The translations under genes and the position numbers were made by a program. DNA of 45,762 bases from UBA2334 sp964396895 (GTDB lineage Bacteria > Pseudomonadota > Gammaproteobacteria > Burkholderiales > Burkholderiaceae_C), in the NCBI GenBank assembly GCA_964396895.1, contig CAYNGJ010000027.1, positions 1 to 45,762 of the forward strand, in the 5' to 3' direction. Under the pieces are notes generated by a model. It was not told the origin of the DNA. It did not search any database and saw nothing but the letters and a program-made list of their open reading frames with translations. Of the stretch, positions 32,754 through 40,399 are shown in pieces (the first letter of the stretch is position 1; each line of letters begins with the position of its first letter).

Positions 32754-33464
32754 TCAGCGCCCCAGCCGGTAGGGCTCTTCAAAGTCCAGGAAGTCGTGCT
32801 CGGCCAGTGCCCCGGCGACCCAAGCCTGCACGCCGGGCAGCTCGCTCACCGTCTGCAGATAGGACGCCACCCGCTCAGGCACCGGCAGCGCATAGGTCTT
32901 CAGGCGCATGACCACGGGGGCGAAGTAGGCGTCTGCCACCGTGAAGTGCCCGAACAGCAGGGGGCCGCCATGCTCGGCCAGCAGCTCGGTCCACATGGCG
33001 ACCAGGCGGGCCAGGTCGGCGCGCACGGCGGGTTGGTCGCGCAGCACCAGCTGGCCAATGTGGGGCAGCGAGGCCTCGATGTTCATGGGAAAGTGGCTGC
33101 GCAGTGCGCCGAAGCCGCTGTGCATTTCGGCGCACACGCTGCGGGCGCGGGCCCGGGCGGCCACGTCCTGCGGCCACAGGCGCGCTTGGGGGAAGCACTC
33201 GGCCGCGTATTCGGCAATGGCCAGCGTGTCCCACACGGCCAGTGGCTGGCCCGAGACGCTCAGCTGGGTGTTGTCCAACAGCACCGGCACCTTGCCCACG
33301 GGGTTGTGGAGGGCCACGGTGTGTTTGAAACGCGAGTCGGGCGCGAACGAGTCGAACCGGACCAGGTGTTCGGTGAAGTCAATGCCCGCCTGTTTCAACA
33401 GCACCCAGGGGCGCATGGACCAGGACGAGTAGTTTTTGTTGCCAATCAGCAGCGTGAGGGACAT
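32754..33464 (-). CDS. Glutathione S-transferase family protein
   Basis: 236-residue cytoplasmic GST: thioredoxin-like N-terminal half (LLIGNKNYSSWSMRPWVLL, NPVGKVPVLLD, the glutathione-binding DTLAIAEYAAE) and an all-helical C-terminal half. The substrate is unknown. It starts 10 bp after the CsoR/FrmR-family repressor gene and is probably cotranscribed with it, suggesting a role in thiol, persulfide or electrophile stress. Confidence 0.92.
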   Translation of the reverse strand: MSLTLLIGNKNYSSWSMRPWVLLKQAGIDFTEHLVRFDSFAPDSRFKHTVALHNPVGKVPVLLDNTQLSVSGQPLAVWDTLAIAEYAAECFPQARLWPQDVAARARARSVCAEMHSGFGALRSHFPMNIEASLPHIGQLVLRDQPAVRADLARLVAMWTELLAEHGGPLLFGHFTVADAYFAPVVMRLKTYALPVPERVASYLQTVSELPGVQAWVAGALAEHDFLDFEEPYRLGR

Positions 33465-33474
33465 GAGGGGTCTT

Positions 33475-33801
33475 TCAGGCGTATTTTTCAAGGATGCGGG
33501 TGGAGCGCTCCACCTCGCGGAAGGTTTCCACTTCGGACTCGGAGGACGTGACCGCCTCCATCACCGTGCAGGCCATCATGCGGTAGAAGGTTTTTTCCAT
33601 GGCCTTGCGGGCGGCAGACATCTGCTGCGCCACGTCTTCGCAGGGACGGCCACTTTCCACCATGTCGATGAGGCCACGCACCTGGCCTTCGATGCGTTTG
33701 AGCCGGTTGACCACGTCTCGCTGGTGCTCGCTGCGGTAGGTTGATGGGGCAGTGGTTTTGTCAGCGGCCACGGGGGCGGCTTTGGTTTTGGCGGTGGCCA
33801 T
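33475..33801 (-). CDS. CsoR/FrmR/CstR-family repressor
   Basis: 108-residue all-helical DNA-binding protein of the DUF156 family (HQRDVVNRLKRIEGQVRGL is the family signature), with an Ala/Lys-rich N-terminal tail of about 20 residues. The conserved Cys is Cys54 (GRPCEDV). The second helix ends YRMMACTVMEAV, giving Cys78 only 24 residues later. The His or Cys positions used by Cu, Ni/Co, formaldehyde and persulfide sensors (25 and 29 residues after the first Cys) are Thr79 and Thr/Ser-region residues here. The ligand is therefore unclear; a two-Cys thiol switch is possible. A candidate operator lies 102 bp upstream. Confidence 0.9.
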   Translation of the reverse strand: MATAKTKAAPVAADKTTAPSTYRSEHQRDVVNRLKRIEGQVRGLIDMVESGRPCEDVAQQMSAARKAMEKTFYRMMACTVMEAVTSSESEVETFREVERSTRILEKYA

Positions 33802-33816
33802 GGGGGCTCCTGTGTG

Positions 33817-33822
33817 GGGTAT
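33817..33822. promoter_or_regulatory. GGGTAT half-site before the repressor gene
   Basis: GGGTAT (within GGGGTATG) 16 bp upstream of the repressor start codon. Together with CATACCCCC at 33902-33910 it makes a widely spaced inverted pair, as expected for autoregulation by a CsoR-family tetramer. Confidence 0.4.
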
Positions 33823-33902
33823 GCAACTTTCAAGTGTGCCAAAAAAGACTGGGGGTGTGAGGCTGCCCACCGGTCGATGGTGTTGGCTTTTGCGGATAAA
33901 CC

Positions 33903-33919
33903 ATACCCCCCTAGGGTAA
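33903..33919. promoter_or_regulatory. Candidate CsoR-family operator
   Basis: ATACCC-CCCTA-GGGTAA, a C-tract/G-tract pseudo-palindrome with AT flanks in the divergent region between the repressor (33801) and the DUF302 lipoprotein (34033). It resembles ATACCC-CATT-GGGTAT before trxC. The form fits operators of CsoR/CstR/FrmR-type repressors. Confidence 0.65.
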
Positions 33920-33942
33920 ATGTGGATGCAAATGACGCCTGT

Positions 33943-33963
33943 GCGGCGCTAAGGTAGCGCCGC
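33943..33963 (+). promoter_or_regulatory. Strong hairpin upstream of the DUF302 gene
   Basis: Perfect inverted repeat GCGGCGCTA-AGG-TAGCGCCGC (nine base pairs, three-base loop) 70 bp before the lipoprotein start, with no following T-run. It could be a 5'-leader hairpin, an operator, or a weak terminator. Confidence 0.45.
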
Positions 33964-34032
33964 GTCTTCTTGATAAATGTCAAAAAAGAGCCGTCAAACC
34001 CACACACACCACCCACAACCAAAGGAACCCCC

Positions 34033-34605
34033 ATGAATTTGTTCAGACAAGCCTCTCTCGCCCTGGCGCTGGTGGCCACATTGCTCGCCACGGGCTGCAG
34101 CACGGTGGCGACCATTGGCAAGCTGGAAGACGGCGCAGGCGCCGAAGCCAACCGCATGTGGGACCGCTGGGTCGAGGGCGAGGGCGACATTGCCGTGGCC
34201 ACCACCTGGGAGCGCAAGGTCAAAGCCGGCGTGAGCGCCAAGGACGTGGAAGAAATCCTCAAGCTCGTGGCGGTGGAGCGCAACATGCGCGACGTGGGCA
34301 CGCTGCCCCTGTCCAAAGAGTTGGAGGCCCGCTCGGGCAAAAAAGAACCGGTGCTGACCGTGTACTCGTACTGCAGCCCGGACACCGCCCGCAAGATGGT
34401 GGACTTCAGTCCGCACATGGCGGCTTACCTGCCATGCCGCGTGTCCCTGGTCGAGAAGGATGATGGCCTGTGGTTGTACACACTGAACATGGACATGATG
34501 GTCAAGATGGGCCGCAGGTTGCCTTCTCCCCTGAAGGAAGAGGCCATGGCCGTGCGCAACACCATTTACGAAATGATGGAGCGCGCCTCCAAAGGCGAGT
34601 TCTGA
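34033..34605 (+). CDS. DUF302-domain lipoprotein
   Basis: 190-residue predicted lipoprotein, start MNLFRQASLALAL with lipobox LLATGC (Cys22). The C-terminal two-thirds fits DUF302: VLTVYSYCSPDTARKMVDFS, YLPCRVSLVEKDDGLWLYTLNMDMM. Function is unknown; DUF302 proteins are often seen near sulfur or metal stress genes. Two Cys (in YCSP and LPCR) are in the mature part. It is divergent from the CsoR-family repressor and followed by the outer-membrane protein gene after a terminator-like hairpin. Confidence 0.88.
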   Translation: MNLFRQASLALALVATLLATGCSTVATIGKLEDGAGAEANRMWDRWVEGEGDIAVATTWERKVKAGVSAKDVEEILKLVAVERNMRDVGTLPLSKELEARSGKKEPVLTVYSYCSPDTARKMVDFSPHMAAYLPCRVSLVEKDDGLWLYTLNMDMMVKMGRRLPSPLKEEAMAVRNTIYEMMERASKGEF

Positions 34606-34621
34606 ACCGACGCCCCACCAC

Positions 34622-34647
34622 CGGCCCCATGAGGGCCGATTTTTTTG
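34622..34647 (+). terminator. Intrinsic terminator/attenuator between DUF302 and OMP genes
   Basis: Stem CGGCCC / GGGCCG with five-base loop CATGA, followed by A and seven Ts, 17 bp after the lipoprotein stop and 30 bp before the next start codon. It probably lowers read-through, so the lipoprotein may be made in excess over the outer-membrane protein. Confidence 0.85.
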
Positions 34648-34677
34648 CGCACCACACACCAACAACGAGGAGACCCC

Positions 34678-36000
34678 ATGAACCTTTTCCACCCCACCTC
34701 CCAGCGCACCGCCTTGGTGTTGGCCCTGGGTGCGGCACTGTTGCCCGCAGCCCACGCCACCAACGGCTACTTCCCCCACGGCTTTGGCATCAAGGCACAA
34801 GGCATGGGCGGCGCCAGCATTGCCACCGCCAATGACGCTTTTGCAGGGGTGAACAACCCGGCCGGTGCCGTCTTTGCCGGCAGCCGCATGGAACTGGGCG
34901 CGGCCCTGTTCATGCCCGACCGTGCCATGACCCGCACCAACGTGCCCGCTGCCTTTGGCCCCGCGTTCGGTGCGGCGGAGACCAGTGGCCGCACCACCTT
35001 CTTGATTCCCGAGTTTGGCTACAACGCCGTGCTGTCCAACCAGCTGGCCGTGGGCATTTCCGTGTACGGCAACGGTGGCATGAACACCAGCTACCCCGGC
35101 GGCAACACCATGTGCCCCACCGGTCCGGCCACACCGCCCACCACTGGCCTGAACCCGCTGTGTGGTCAAGGCAAATTGGGGGTGGACTTGATGCAGCTCA
35201 TTGTGGCCCCCACGGTGGCTTACAAACTGAACGACCAGCACGCGGTGGGTGTCAGCCCGTTGCTGGTGTTGCAGCAATTCGAGGCCTACGGTGCACAGGG
35301 TTTTGCCAACCAGTCGCAAAACCCGGCCGCCCTGACCAACAACGGCAAGGACACCAGCCGTGGCCTGGGCATTCGCCTGGGGTACATGGGCAAGTTGTCC
35401 GACAAAGTGTCGGTCGGCGCGAGCTACTCGCCCGAGGTCAGCATGAGCCGCTTCAATAAGTACGCCGGCCTGTTTGCCGAGCAGGGCAAGTTCAACATTC
35501 CGGCGAATTACGGCGTGGGCGCGGCCTTCCAGGTCACACCGGCCGTGCAACTGGCGGTGGACTACACCCGCATCAACTACAGCAAGGTGCCGTCCATTGG
35601 CAACCCGGCCATGTCCATGTCCCCCATGGGCTCGGACGCGGGTGGTGGTTTCGGTTGGAAGGACGTGGAGACCGTCAAGGTGGGTGTTCAGTGGCAAATG
35701 AACGACAAGACCACCCTGCGTGTGGGCGTGAACCGTGGCACCAACCCCGTGACGGGTGCCAACATCACACCCAACATCCTGGCACCGGGGGTCATGACAA
35801 CCCACCTGACCATGGGCGGGACATACCACCTGACACCCAAGTCCGAGCTCAGCTGGATGGTGGCCTATGCCCCAGGCGTGACGGTCACGGGCAGTTCCCT
35901 GTTCAACATGCAGCCTGGCATGCCCCCTGGCACCAACATGCAGGAGTCGGTGCGCATGAAGCAGACCATTTTCGGCATCCAGTACGGTTGGAAGTTCTGA
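34678..36000 (+). CDS. OMPP1/FadL/TodX-family outer-membrane transport protein
   Basis: 440-residue beta-barrel protein: signal peptide (cleavage after AAHA), the FadL-family N-terminus TNGYFPHGFGIKAQGMGGAS, NNPAGAVF, and a C-terminus ending FGIQYGWKF with terminal Phe. FadL-type barrels let hydrophobic compounds enter through a lateral gate. Co-location with the DUF302 lipoprotein and the CsoR-family repressor suggests a stress- or sulfur-linked substrate rather than fatty acids, but this is inference. GAGGAG precedes the ATG at 34678. Confidence 0.9.
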   Translation: MNLFHPTSQRTALVLALGAALLPAAHATNGYFPHGFGIKAQGMGGASIATANDAFAGVNNPAGAVFAGSRMELGAALFMPDRAMTRTNVPAAFGPAFGAAETSGRTTFLIPEFGYNAVLSNQLAVGISVYGNGGMNTSYPGGNTMCPTGPATPPTTGLNPLCGQGKLGVDLMQLIVAPTVAYKLNDQHAVGVSPLLVLQQFEAYGAQGFANQSQNPAALTNNGKDTSRGLGIRLGYMGKLSDKVSVGASYSPEVSMSRFNKYAGLFAEQGKFNIPANYGVGAAFQVTPAVQLAVDYTRINYSKVPSIGNPAMSMSPMGSDAGGGFGWKDVETVKVGVQWQMNDKTTLRVGVNRGTNPVTGANITPNILAPGVMTTHLTMGGTYHLTPKSELSWMVAYAPGVTVTGSSLFNMQPGMPPGTNMQESVRMKQTIFGIQYGWKF

Positions 36001-36013
36001 ACCCCGGCAGCTC

Positions 36014-36982
36014 TCAGGCGCTCCAGCGGCCTTTGGCGCGCAGGCGCAGCAGCCGGTTGCGCGGACCCAGGCCCCCGGCCTCGGGGCCGATGTACGTGGG
36101 CAGCACGGCACGCAGGCTGGCGGCCGGAAGACCCCAACTGGCTTGCGTGGCCACCCCCGCCGACGCGGGGCTGGCCACGTTGGGGACTTCCATGGACGAC
36201 AGGTTGTCGGTGCTCATCAGCGGCACGCCGGGCGCCATTTCCATGAACAGGGCCTGGAAATAGGCCAATGCCCGTGGCAAGCCCCACACGGGGCGTGGGC
36301 ACCCGGCCGCCTGACCTGCCATGCGGGCCAGTTCGCGCAGGGTGAACACGTCCGGGCCCACCAGTTCCACCGTCTGACCAATGGTGGTGGGGTGGGTCAG
36401 CGCGTGTGCAATGGCGCGGGCCACGTCTTCCACCCAGACGGGCTGAAAGCGGGTGTCCGCACCGGCCAGCGGAAACACGGGCAGCCATTGCTGGACGCGG
36501 GCAAACAGGTTCAGGAAGCTGTCGCCCTCGCCAACAATGACGCTGGGGCGCAGCACCGTGAGGTCGAGGGGTGCCGCTTGCAGCACCTGCTCACCCCTGG
36601 CCTTGCTGCGCTGGTACATGGACGGCGCGTCGGTGGCGGCACCCAGGGCGCTCACATGCACCACGCGCGTCACCCCACTGCGCTCACAGGCCTGGGCAAT
36701 GGTGCGCGGCAAGTCCACGTGCACCTGCTCGAAGCTGCGTTCGTTACCGTGCAGGATGGCCACCAGGTTGATGACCGCATCGTGCCCCGCCATCAGCTGT
36801 GTCAGCTCGTCTACGCGGTGGATGTCGGCGGTCAGCACCGTCAGCAGCGGGAGGTGGCGCACGTTGTCGGCGTGCTTGGGGTGGCGTGTGGGCACCGTGG
36901 TGCGGTGGCCCGCGCGTTGCAGCTGCTCGCACACGTGGCGACCGACGAAGCCAGTGCCACCCAGGACAAGGATGTTGGACAT
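36014..36982 (-). CDS. NDUFA9-like NAD(P)-binding protein (atypical SDR)
   Basis: 322-residue Rossmann-fold protein starting ILVLGGTGFVGRHVCEQL, like the complex I NDUFA9 subunit family. NLVAILHG, VHVSALGA, YQRSKARGE (the YxxxK-like site reads YQRSK) and LRPSVIVGEGDSF are family blocks. In bacteria these proteins are not complex I subunits and may have a quinone or lipid redox role. It converges with the outer-membrane protein gene and is 32 bp downstream of the lytic transglycosylase. Confidence 0.9.
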   Translation of the reverse strand: MSNILVLGGTGFVGRHVCEQLQRAGHRTTVPTRHPKHADNVRHLPLLTVLTADIHRVDELTQLMAGHDAVINLVAILHGNERSFEQVHVDLPRTIAQACERSGVTRVVHVSALGAATDAPSMYQRSKARGEQVLQAAPLDLTVLRPSVIVGEGDSFLNLFARVQQWLPVFPLAGADTRFQPVWVEDVARAIAHALTHPTTIGQTVELVGPDVFTLRELARMAGQAAGCPRPVWGLPRALAYFQALFMEMAPGVPLMSTDNLSSMEVPNVASPASAGVATQASWGLPAASLRAVLPTYIGPEAGGLGPRNRLLRLRAKGRWSA

Positions 36983-37014
36983 GGGGGTTCCTATGGTTGT
37001 GAAGAGGTGGGGGT

Positions 37015-39084
37015 TCAGGGCAATTCGGTATTTTCGCGCGCCGCAGCACCGCTGCGCGGCCCCACCTGGCCCAGCCTGGCCTTGAGCGACTGTGGCTGGC
37101 CGGTGAGCAGGGCGGCGTAGTTGGTGGTGTTGGCCAGCACCCGCTTGACGTAATCCCGGGTTTCAGAGAAAGGGATGTTCTCGGCCCAGATGGCGCCTTC
37201 CAGCATGGGGCCAGTGCCGTCCACGGGCGCGCGCCAGCGGCGCGACCGGCTGGGGCCCGCGTTGTACGCAGCGGCAGCCAGGGGCATGGAGCCCTCGAAA
37301 TCGTCCAGCACCAGTTTGAGGTAGCCGGTGCCAATGGCGATGTTGGTGTCGCGCTCGTTGATGTCGCCGGGCTGGAACTGGGTGAGGCCGATTTTCTTGG
37401 CCGTCCAGCGTGCGGTGGCGGGCATCACCTGCATCAGCCCTGACGCGCCCACGTGTGACCGTGCATCCACGATGAAGCGGCTTTCCTGGCGAATCAGTCC
37501 GTACACATAGGCGGCGTCAAGCCCGATGCTGCTGGTGCGTCGCAGCAAGGCTTCGCGGTGAGGGGTGGGGAAGCGCTGCTGGTGGTCGGCCACGGTGGGG
37601 GTGCGCTCGCTGGTGTTGATGCAGCGGTCCCAAACCTGCTTCTGGCAAGCCAGGGCGGCGGCGGCCAGCAGCTCGCGTTCGGGCATGCCGCCGGGGGTGT
37701 GCAGGTTGGTTTCGTAGTTCCACTCGCGCACGCCCTCGCTGCGCAATCCGATGGCAATGGCCTTGAGTGCCCGGCGCAGCCCCGGGTGTTGGCGCGCCTG
37801 TTGTACCTCGGCTTCCGTCAGCGCAGGGGGGGGCGGTGGCGTGGTGATGGCCTGGCCCAGTTCTTCCATGGCCAGCTGTCCGTAAAAGGCGTGGGGGCTG
37901 GCAATGCGCTGGAAATGGGCGCGTGCCTGGGTTTGTCCGTCGGGGGTCTTGAGCTGGGTGAGGGCGCGGGCGTGCCAGTAGGTCCAGGTGGGTTCCTGGC
38001 GCATGGACTCGGGCATGGCAGCAATCGCTTTGGCCACCTGCTCCCAGCGCCCCGCGCGCAACGCGGCCCTGACCCACCAGCCCAGGTGCTCGGTGTGCAT
38101 GTCGGCGGGGTTGCCCTTGGCAAACCAGTCGGTGGCCTCGGGCATCAGGCGTTGGGCCGCGGTGCGGCCAATGGCGCCCCAGACCCAGCTTTTTTCTTCC
38201 TGCGTGAGCTGGGTGCGCCAGCGGGCGCGGGCCATGTGCTGAGCTGCCTCCTCGGGGTCGGTCGCGGCCAGGCGAACCAAGGCCAGGGTGACCAGCTCTT
38301 TGGTGCGGTGGCGCACGGCGGTGAGCTTTTCGTCCAGGTATTTGTCGGGCTGTGTCTGCAGGGCATTGGTGGTGCTCACCCAGTCGGGGTTGAGCAAGCC
38401 CACGGCCTGGCTGACCACGCGGGGGCGGTTTTGCTCGGCGCCCACACGGGCGCGTTGCCAGGCCAGTTGGGGGTCCAGTTGCCGGGCCGCCAGCAGCCGG
38501 TTGATCAGGGGCGCGCAGGCTTCTTCGGCGTCGCGCTGGTCCAGCCACAGGCGAGCGGCGTCGGCCACTTCGTCGGCTGACAGCTGGCCCTGGGTCGCCA
38601 GTCGGGCGTGCAGCCCGTGGCAGCGCAAGGCCTTGTCGTCGTTCATGCGAAAGCGTGGCCACTCGGTGAGGAACGTGGCCCAATCCTGGCGGTTGCCCAG
38701 CAACAGCAGCCAGTCGTTGCGCAGGCGGTCTTCGTAGTAGCTGCCCTGCCAGCGGGTCAGGAACGCACGCACTTGTTCGTGGCTGGCCGTTTCCAGCGAC
38801 AGGCGCATGGCCCAGTAGGCGGCCAGTGGTTCCAGTTCGTGGCCTTGCACCCGGGGCATCAGGGCTTGCAGCTGGCGGGGGTTGGCCTTGCGGAAGGCCT
38901 CGCGCATGTCCAGCATGGCCGCATCGCCGGGCGCCGCCCCAGTGGCCGTGTGCTCCGCTCCAGTTTGCGCGGCCGCGGGCGGCGCGGACACGCCAATCAG
39001 GGTGACAATGGCAGCCAGGGCCAAGTGCCGGGCTGCCGACAGCGGTGCCAGGGCACCTGGGGGACGAAGGACACGCAGATTCAT
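37015..39084 (-). CDS. slt: Soluble lytic murein transglycosylase (Slt70-like)
   Basis: 689-residue periplasmic enzyme cleaving the MurNAc-GlcNAc bond with 1,6-anhydro product. A signal peptide (hydrophobic ALAAIVTLIGVSA) is followed by about 450 residues of alpha-helical repeats (U- and L-type domains) and the C-terminal SLT domain. The catalytic Glu is in GLIRQESRF, then GASGLMQVMPATA and AAYNAGPSR. The start MNLRVLRPP at 39084 is 9 bp from the divergent cyclo-ligase start. AmpD, which recycles the product, is encoded 0.7 kb away. Confidence 0.94.
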   Translation of the reverse strand: MNLRVLRPPGALAPLSAARHLALAAIVTLIGVSAPPAAAQTGAEHTATGAAPGDAAMLDMREAFRKANPRQLQALMPRVQGHELEPLAAYWAMRLSLETASHEQVRAFLTRWQGSYYEDRLRNDWLLLLGNRQDWATFLTEWPRFRMNDDKALRCHGLHARLATQGQLSADEVADAARLWLDQRDAEEACAPLINRLLAARQLDPQLAWQRARVGAEQNRPRVVSQAVGLLNPDWVSTTNALQTQPDKYLDEKLTAVRHRTKELVTLALVRLAATDPEEAAQHMARARWRTQLTQEEKSWVWGAIGRTAAQRLMPEATDWFAKGNPADMHTEHLGWWVRAALRAGRWEQVAKAIAAMPESMRQEPTWTYWHARALTQLKTPDGQTQARAHFQRIASPHAFYGQLAMEELGQAITTPPPPPALTEAEVQQARQHPGLRRALKAIAIGLRSEGVREWNYETNLHTPGGMPERELLAAAALACQKQVWDRCINTSERTPTVADHQQRFPTPHREALLRRTSSIGLDAAYVYGLIRQESRFIVDARSHVGASGLMQVMPATARWTAKKIGLTQFQPGDINERDTNIAIGTGYLKLVLDDFEGSMPLAAAAYNAGPSRSRRWRAPVDGTGPMLEGAIWAENIPFSETRDYVKRVLANTTNYAALLTGQPQSLKARLGQVGPRSGAAARENTELP

Positions 39085-39093
39085 GGGCTGATT

Positions 39094-39738
39094 ATGGACA
39101 ACAAAGAACCTCACCAACCTCCCGCTGGGCCAACGGCCGATTCACCGGTATTGACGCAGTCGCAGCTGCAAAAACGGGCGTTGCGCGAGACCTTGCTGGC
39201 CCGCCGGCAGGCCATGTCGGACCGCGAAGGGCGCTCAGAGTTGCTGCAGCGCGTCATGCGGGTGTGGCTGATTGAGCGGCCCGACACCGTGATTGGAGCG
39301 TACTGGCCCATCAAGGGTGAGTTTGACCCCTTGCCCGCCCTGCACCGCTGGAAGGAAGACGGCGAGCTGCTGGACGAGCCCCAGCCCCGTCGCATTGGCC
39401 TGCCGGTGGTGGACAAACAGCACAAGACCCTGACCTTCCACGTGTGGTACCCCGGTTGCCCCATGGAAGAAGACGCCTACGGCATTCCCAAGCCCAAAGA
39501 CACCGAGGTGATCGTGCCCACGCTGCTGTTTGTGCCCTGCGTGGGGTATGCCGCCGGCGGCTACCGGCTGGGCTACGGCGGGGGTTTTTATGACCGCACC
39601 CTGGCCAGCCTGCAACCCAAGCCGTTCACCGTGGGCCTGGGCTTTACCGACGGGTTTGTGGACGACCTCGAACCCGAAGCCCACGACCTGCCGCTGGACG
39701 CCATCCTGAACGACAACGGCCTGGTGTGGCCAATTTAA
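39094..39738 (+). CDS. 5-formyltetrahydrofolate cyclo-ligase
   Basis: 214-residue enzyme of the 5-FCL (YgfA) family converting 5-formyl-THF to 5,10-methenyl-THF with ATP. Evidence: basic N-terminal helix KRALRETLLARRQAMS, VIGAYWPIKGEFD and the ATP-binding GYGGGFYDRTLA. The start at 39094 gives an N-terminal extension of about 20 polar residues; a later start is possible. The stop codon lies inside the left inverted repeat of an interspersed element, so the last residues (LVWPI) may have been set by that element. Confidence 0.92.
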   Translation: MDNKEPHQPPAGPTADSPVLTQSQLQKRALRETLLARRQAMSDREGRSELLQRVMRVWLIERPDTVIGAYWPIKGEFDPLPALHRWKEDGELLDEPQPRRIGLPVVDKQHKTLTFHVWYPGCPMEEDAYGIPKPKDTEVIVPTLLFVPCVGYAAGGYRLGYGGGFYDRTLASLQPKPFTVGLGFTDGFVDDLEPEAHDLPLDAILNDNGLVWPI

Positions 39739-39785
39739 TCATCAAATTGGCATCCGTGGCTTGATTCAATTGAATAGTTTGCTAT
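39729..39785 (+). repeat. Short AT-rich element, copy A (intergenic, with perfect terminal inverted repeat)
   Basis: Reference copy of the family. The 42-nt core spans 39744-39785 (AAATTGGC at the left, TTTGCTAT at the right). The left side is preceded by a perfect inverted repeat GCCAATTT-AATCATC-AAATTGGC (39729-39751) that includes the stop codon of the cyclo-ligase gene. The right end runs into the 3' end of ampD, so the element sits exactly between two convergent genes. Confidence 0.7.
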
Positions 39786-40399
39786 GTATTGACGTCTGGG
39801 AGGGTCGCGGCTGACCACCCCAGGCATTGCTGCAACCGGGGCCAGCTGAAGCCTGGGCCAGGGTCTTGTTTGCGGCCAGGGGCAATGTGCTCGTGGCCAG
39901 CCACGTACTGGATGGGGCAGGCCAGCAGCAAGGCCTGGCACAGCTGGGCCAGCCGGGTGTATTGGGCGGGCTCGAACGTGTCGCCCTCCAACCCCTCCAG
40001 TTCCACGCCCACCGAGTCGTCGTTGCAGTTGTGGCGTCCCCGCCAGCACGACGCACCGGCGTGCCAGGCGCGGTCGTTCACGCTGACGTACTGCGTCACC
40101 TCGCCCTGGCGGCTGATGAAAAAATGCGCCGACACCTCCAGCCCGCGGATGCGCTGGAAATAGGGGTGTGCTTCCCAGTCCAGCGTGCCGGCAAACAGAC
40201 GGTCCACCTGGCCATTGCCGAATTCACCCGGCGGCAGGCTGATGGAGTGCACCACCACCAGGTCCACCACCGCGCCATCGGGCCGGGGCCCGAAGTGGGG
40301 GGAGGGGCAGTGGCGCACACCGGTCAGCCAACCCTGCTGCCAAAGCGTGGGCGTGTCTGTGGGCCAGGGCGTCGGTGGGGAGTGCGAGGGCTCAGGCAT
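39782..40399 (-). CDS. ampD: 1,6-anhydro-N-acetylmuramyl-L-alanine amidase AmpD
   Basis: 205-residue zinc amidase of muropeptide recycling. It has the zinc/active-site blocks VVVHSISLPPGEFG and HAGASCWRGR, CNDDSVGVELEG and VAGHEHIAPGRKQDPGPGF. In beta-lactamase-inducible bacteria AmpD lowers anhydromuropeptide inducers. It overlaps pilR by 8 bp, following the conserved pilS-pilR-ampD order. Confidence 0.95.
   Translation of the reverse strand: MPEPSHSPPTPWPTDTPTLWQQGWLTGVRHCPSPHFGPRPDGAVVDLVVVHSISLPPGEFGNGQVDRLFAGTLDWEAHPYFQRIRGLEVSAHFFISRQGEVTQYVSVNDRAWHAGASCWRGRHNCNDDSVGVELEGLEGDTFEPAQYTRLAQLCQALLLACPIQYVAGHEHIAPGRKQDPGPGFSWPRLQQCLGWSAATLPDVNT

Noticed and set aside
31722..33551. 609-residue plus-strand frame opposite cca and the GST
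   Set aside because: Antisense shadow: His/Gln/Val-rich translation over conserved minus-strand genes.
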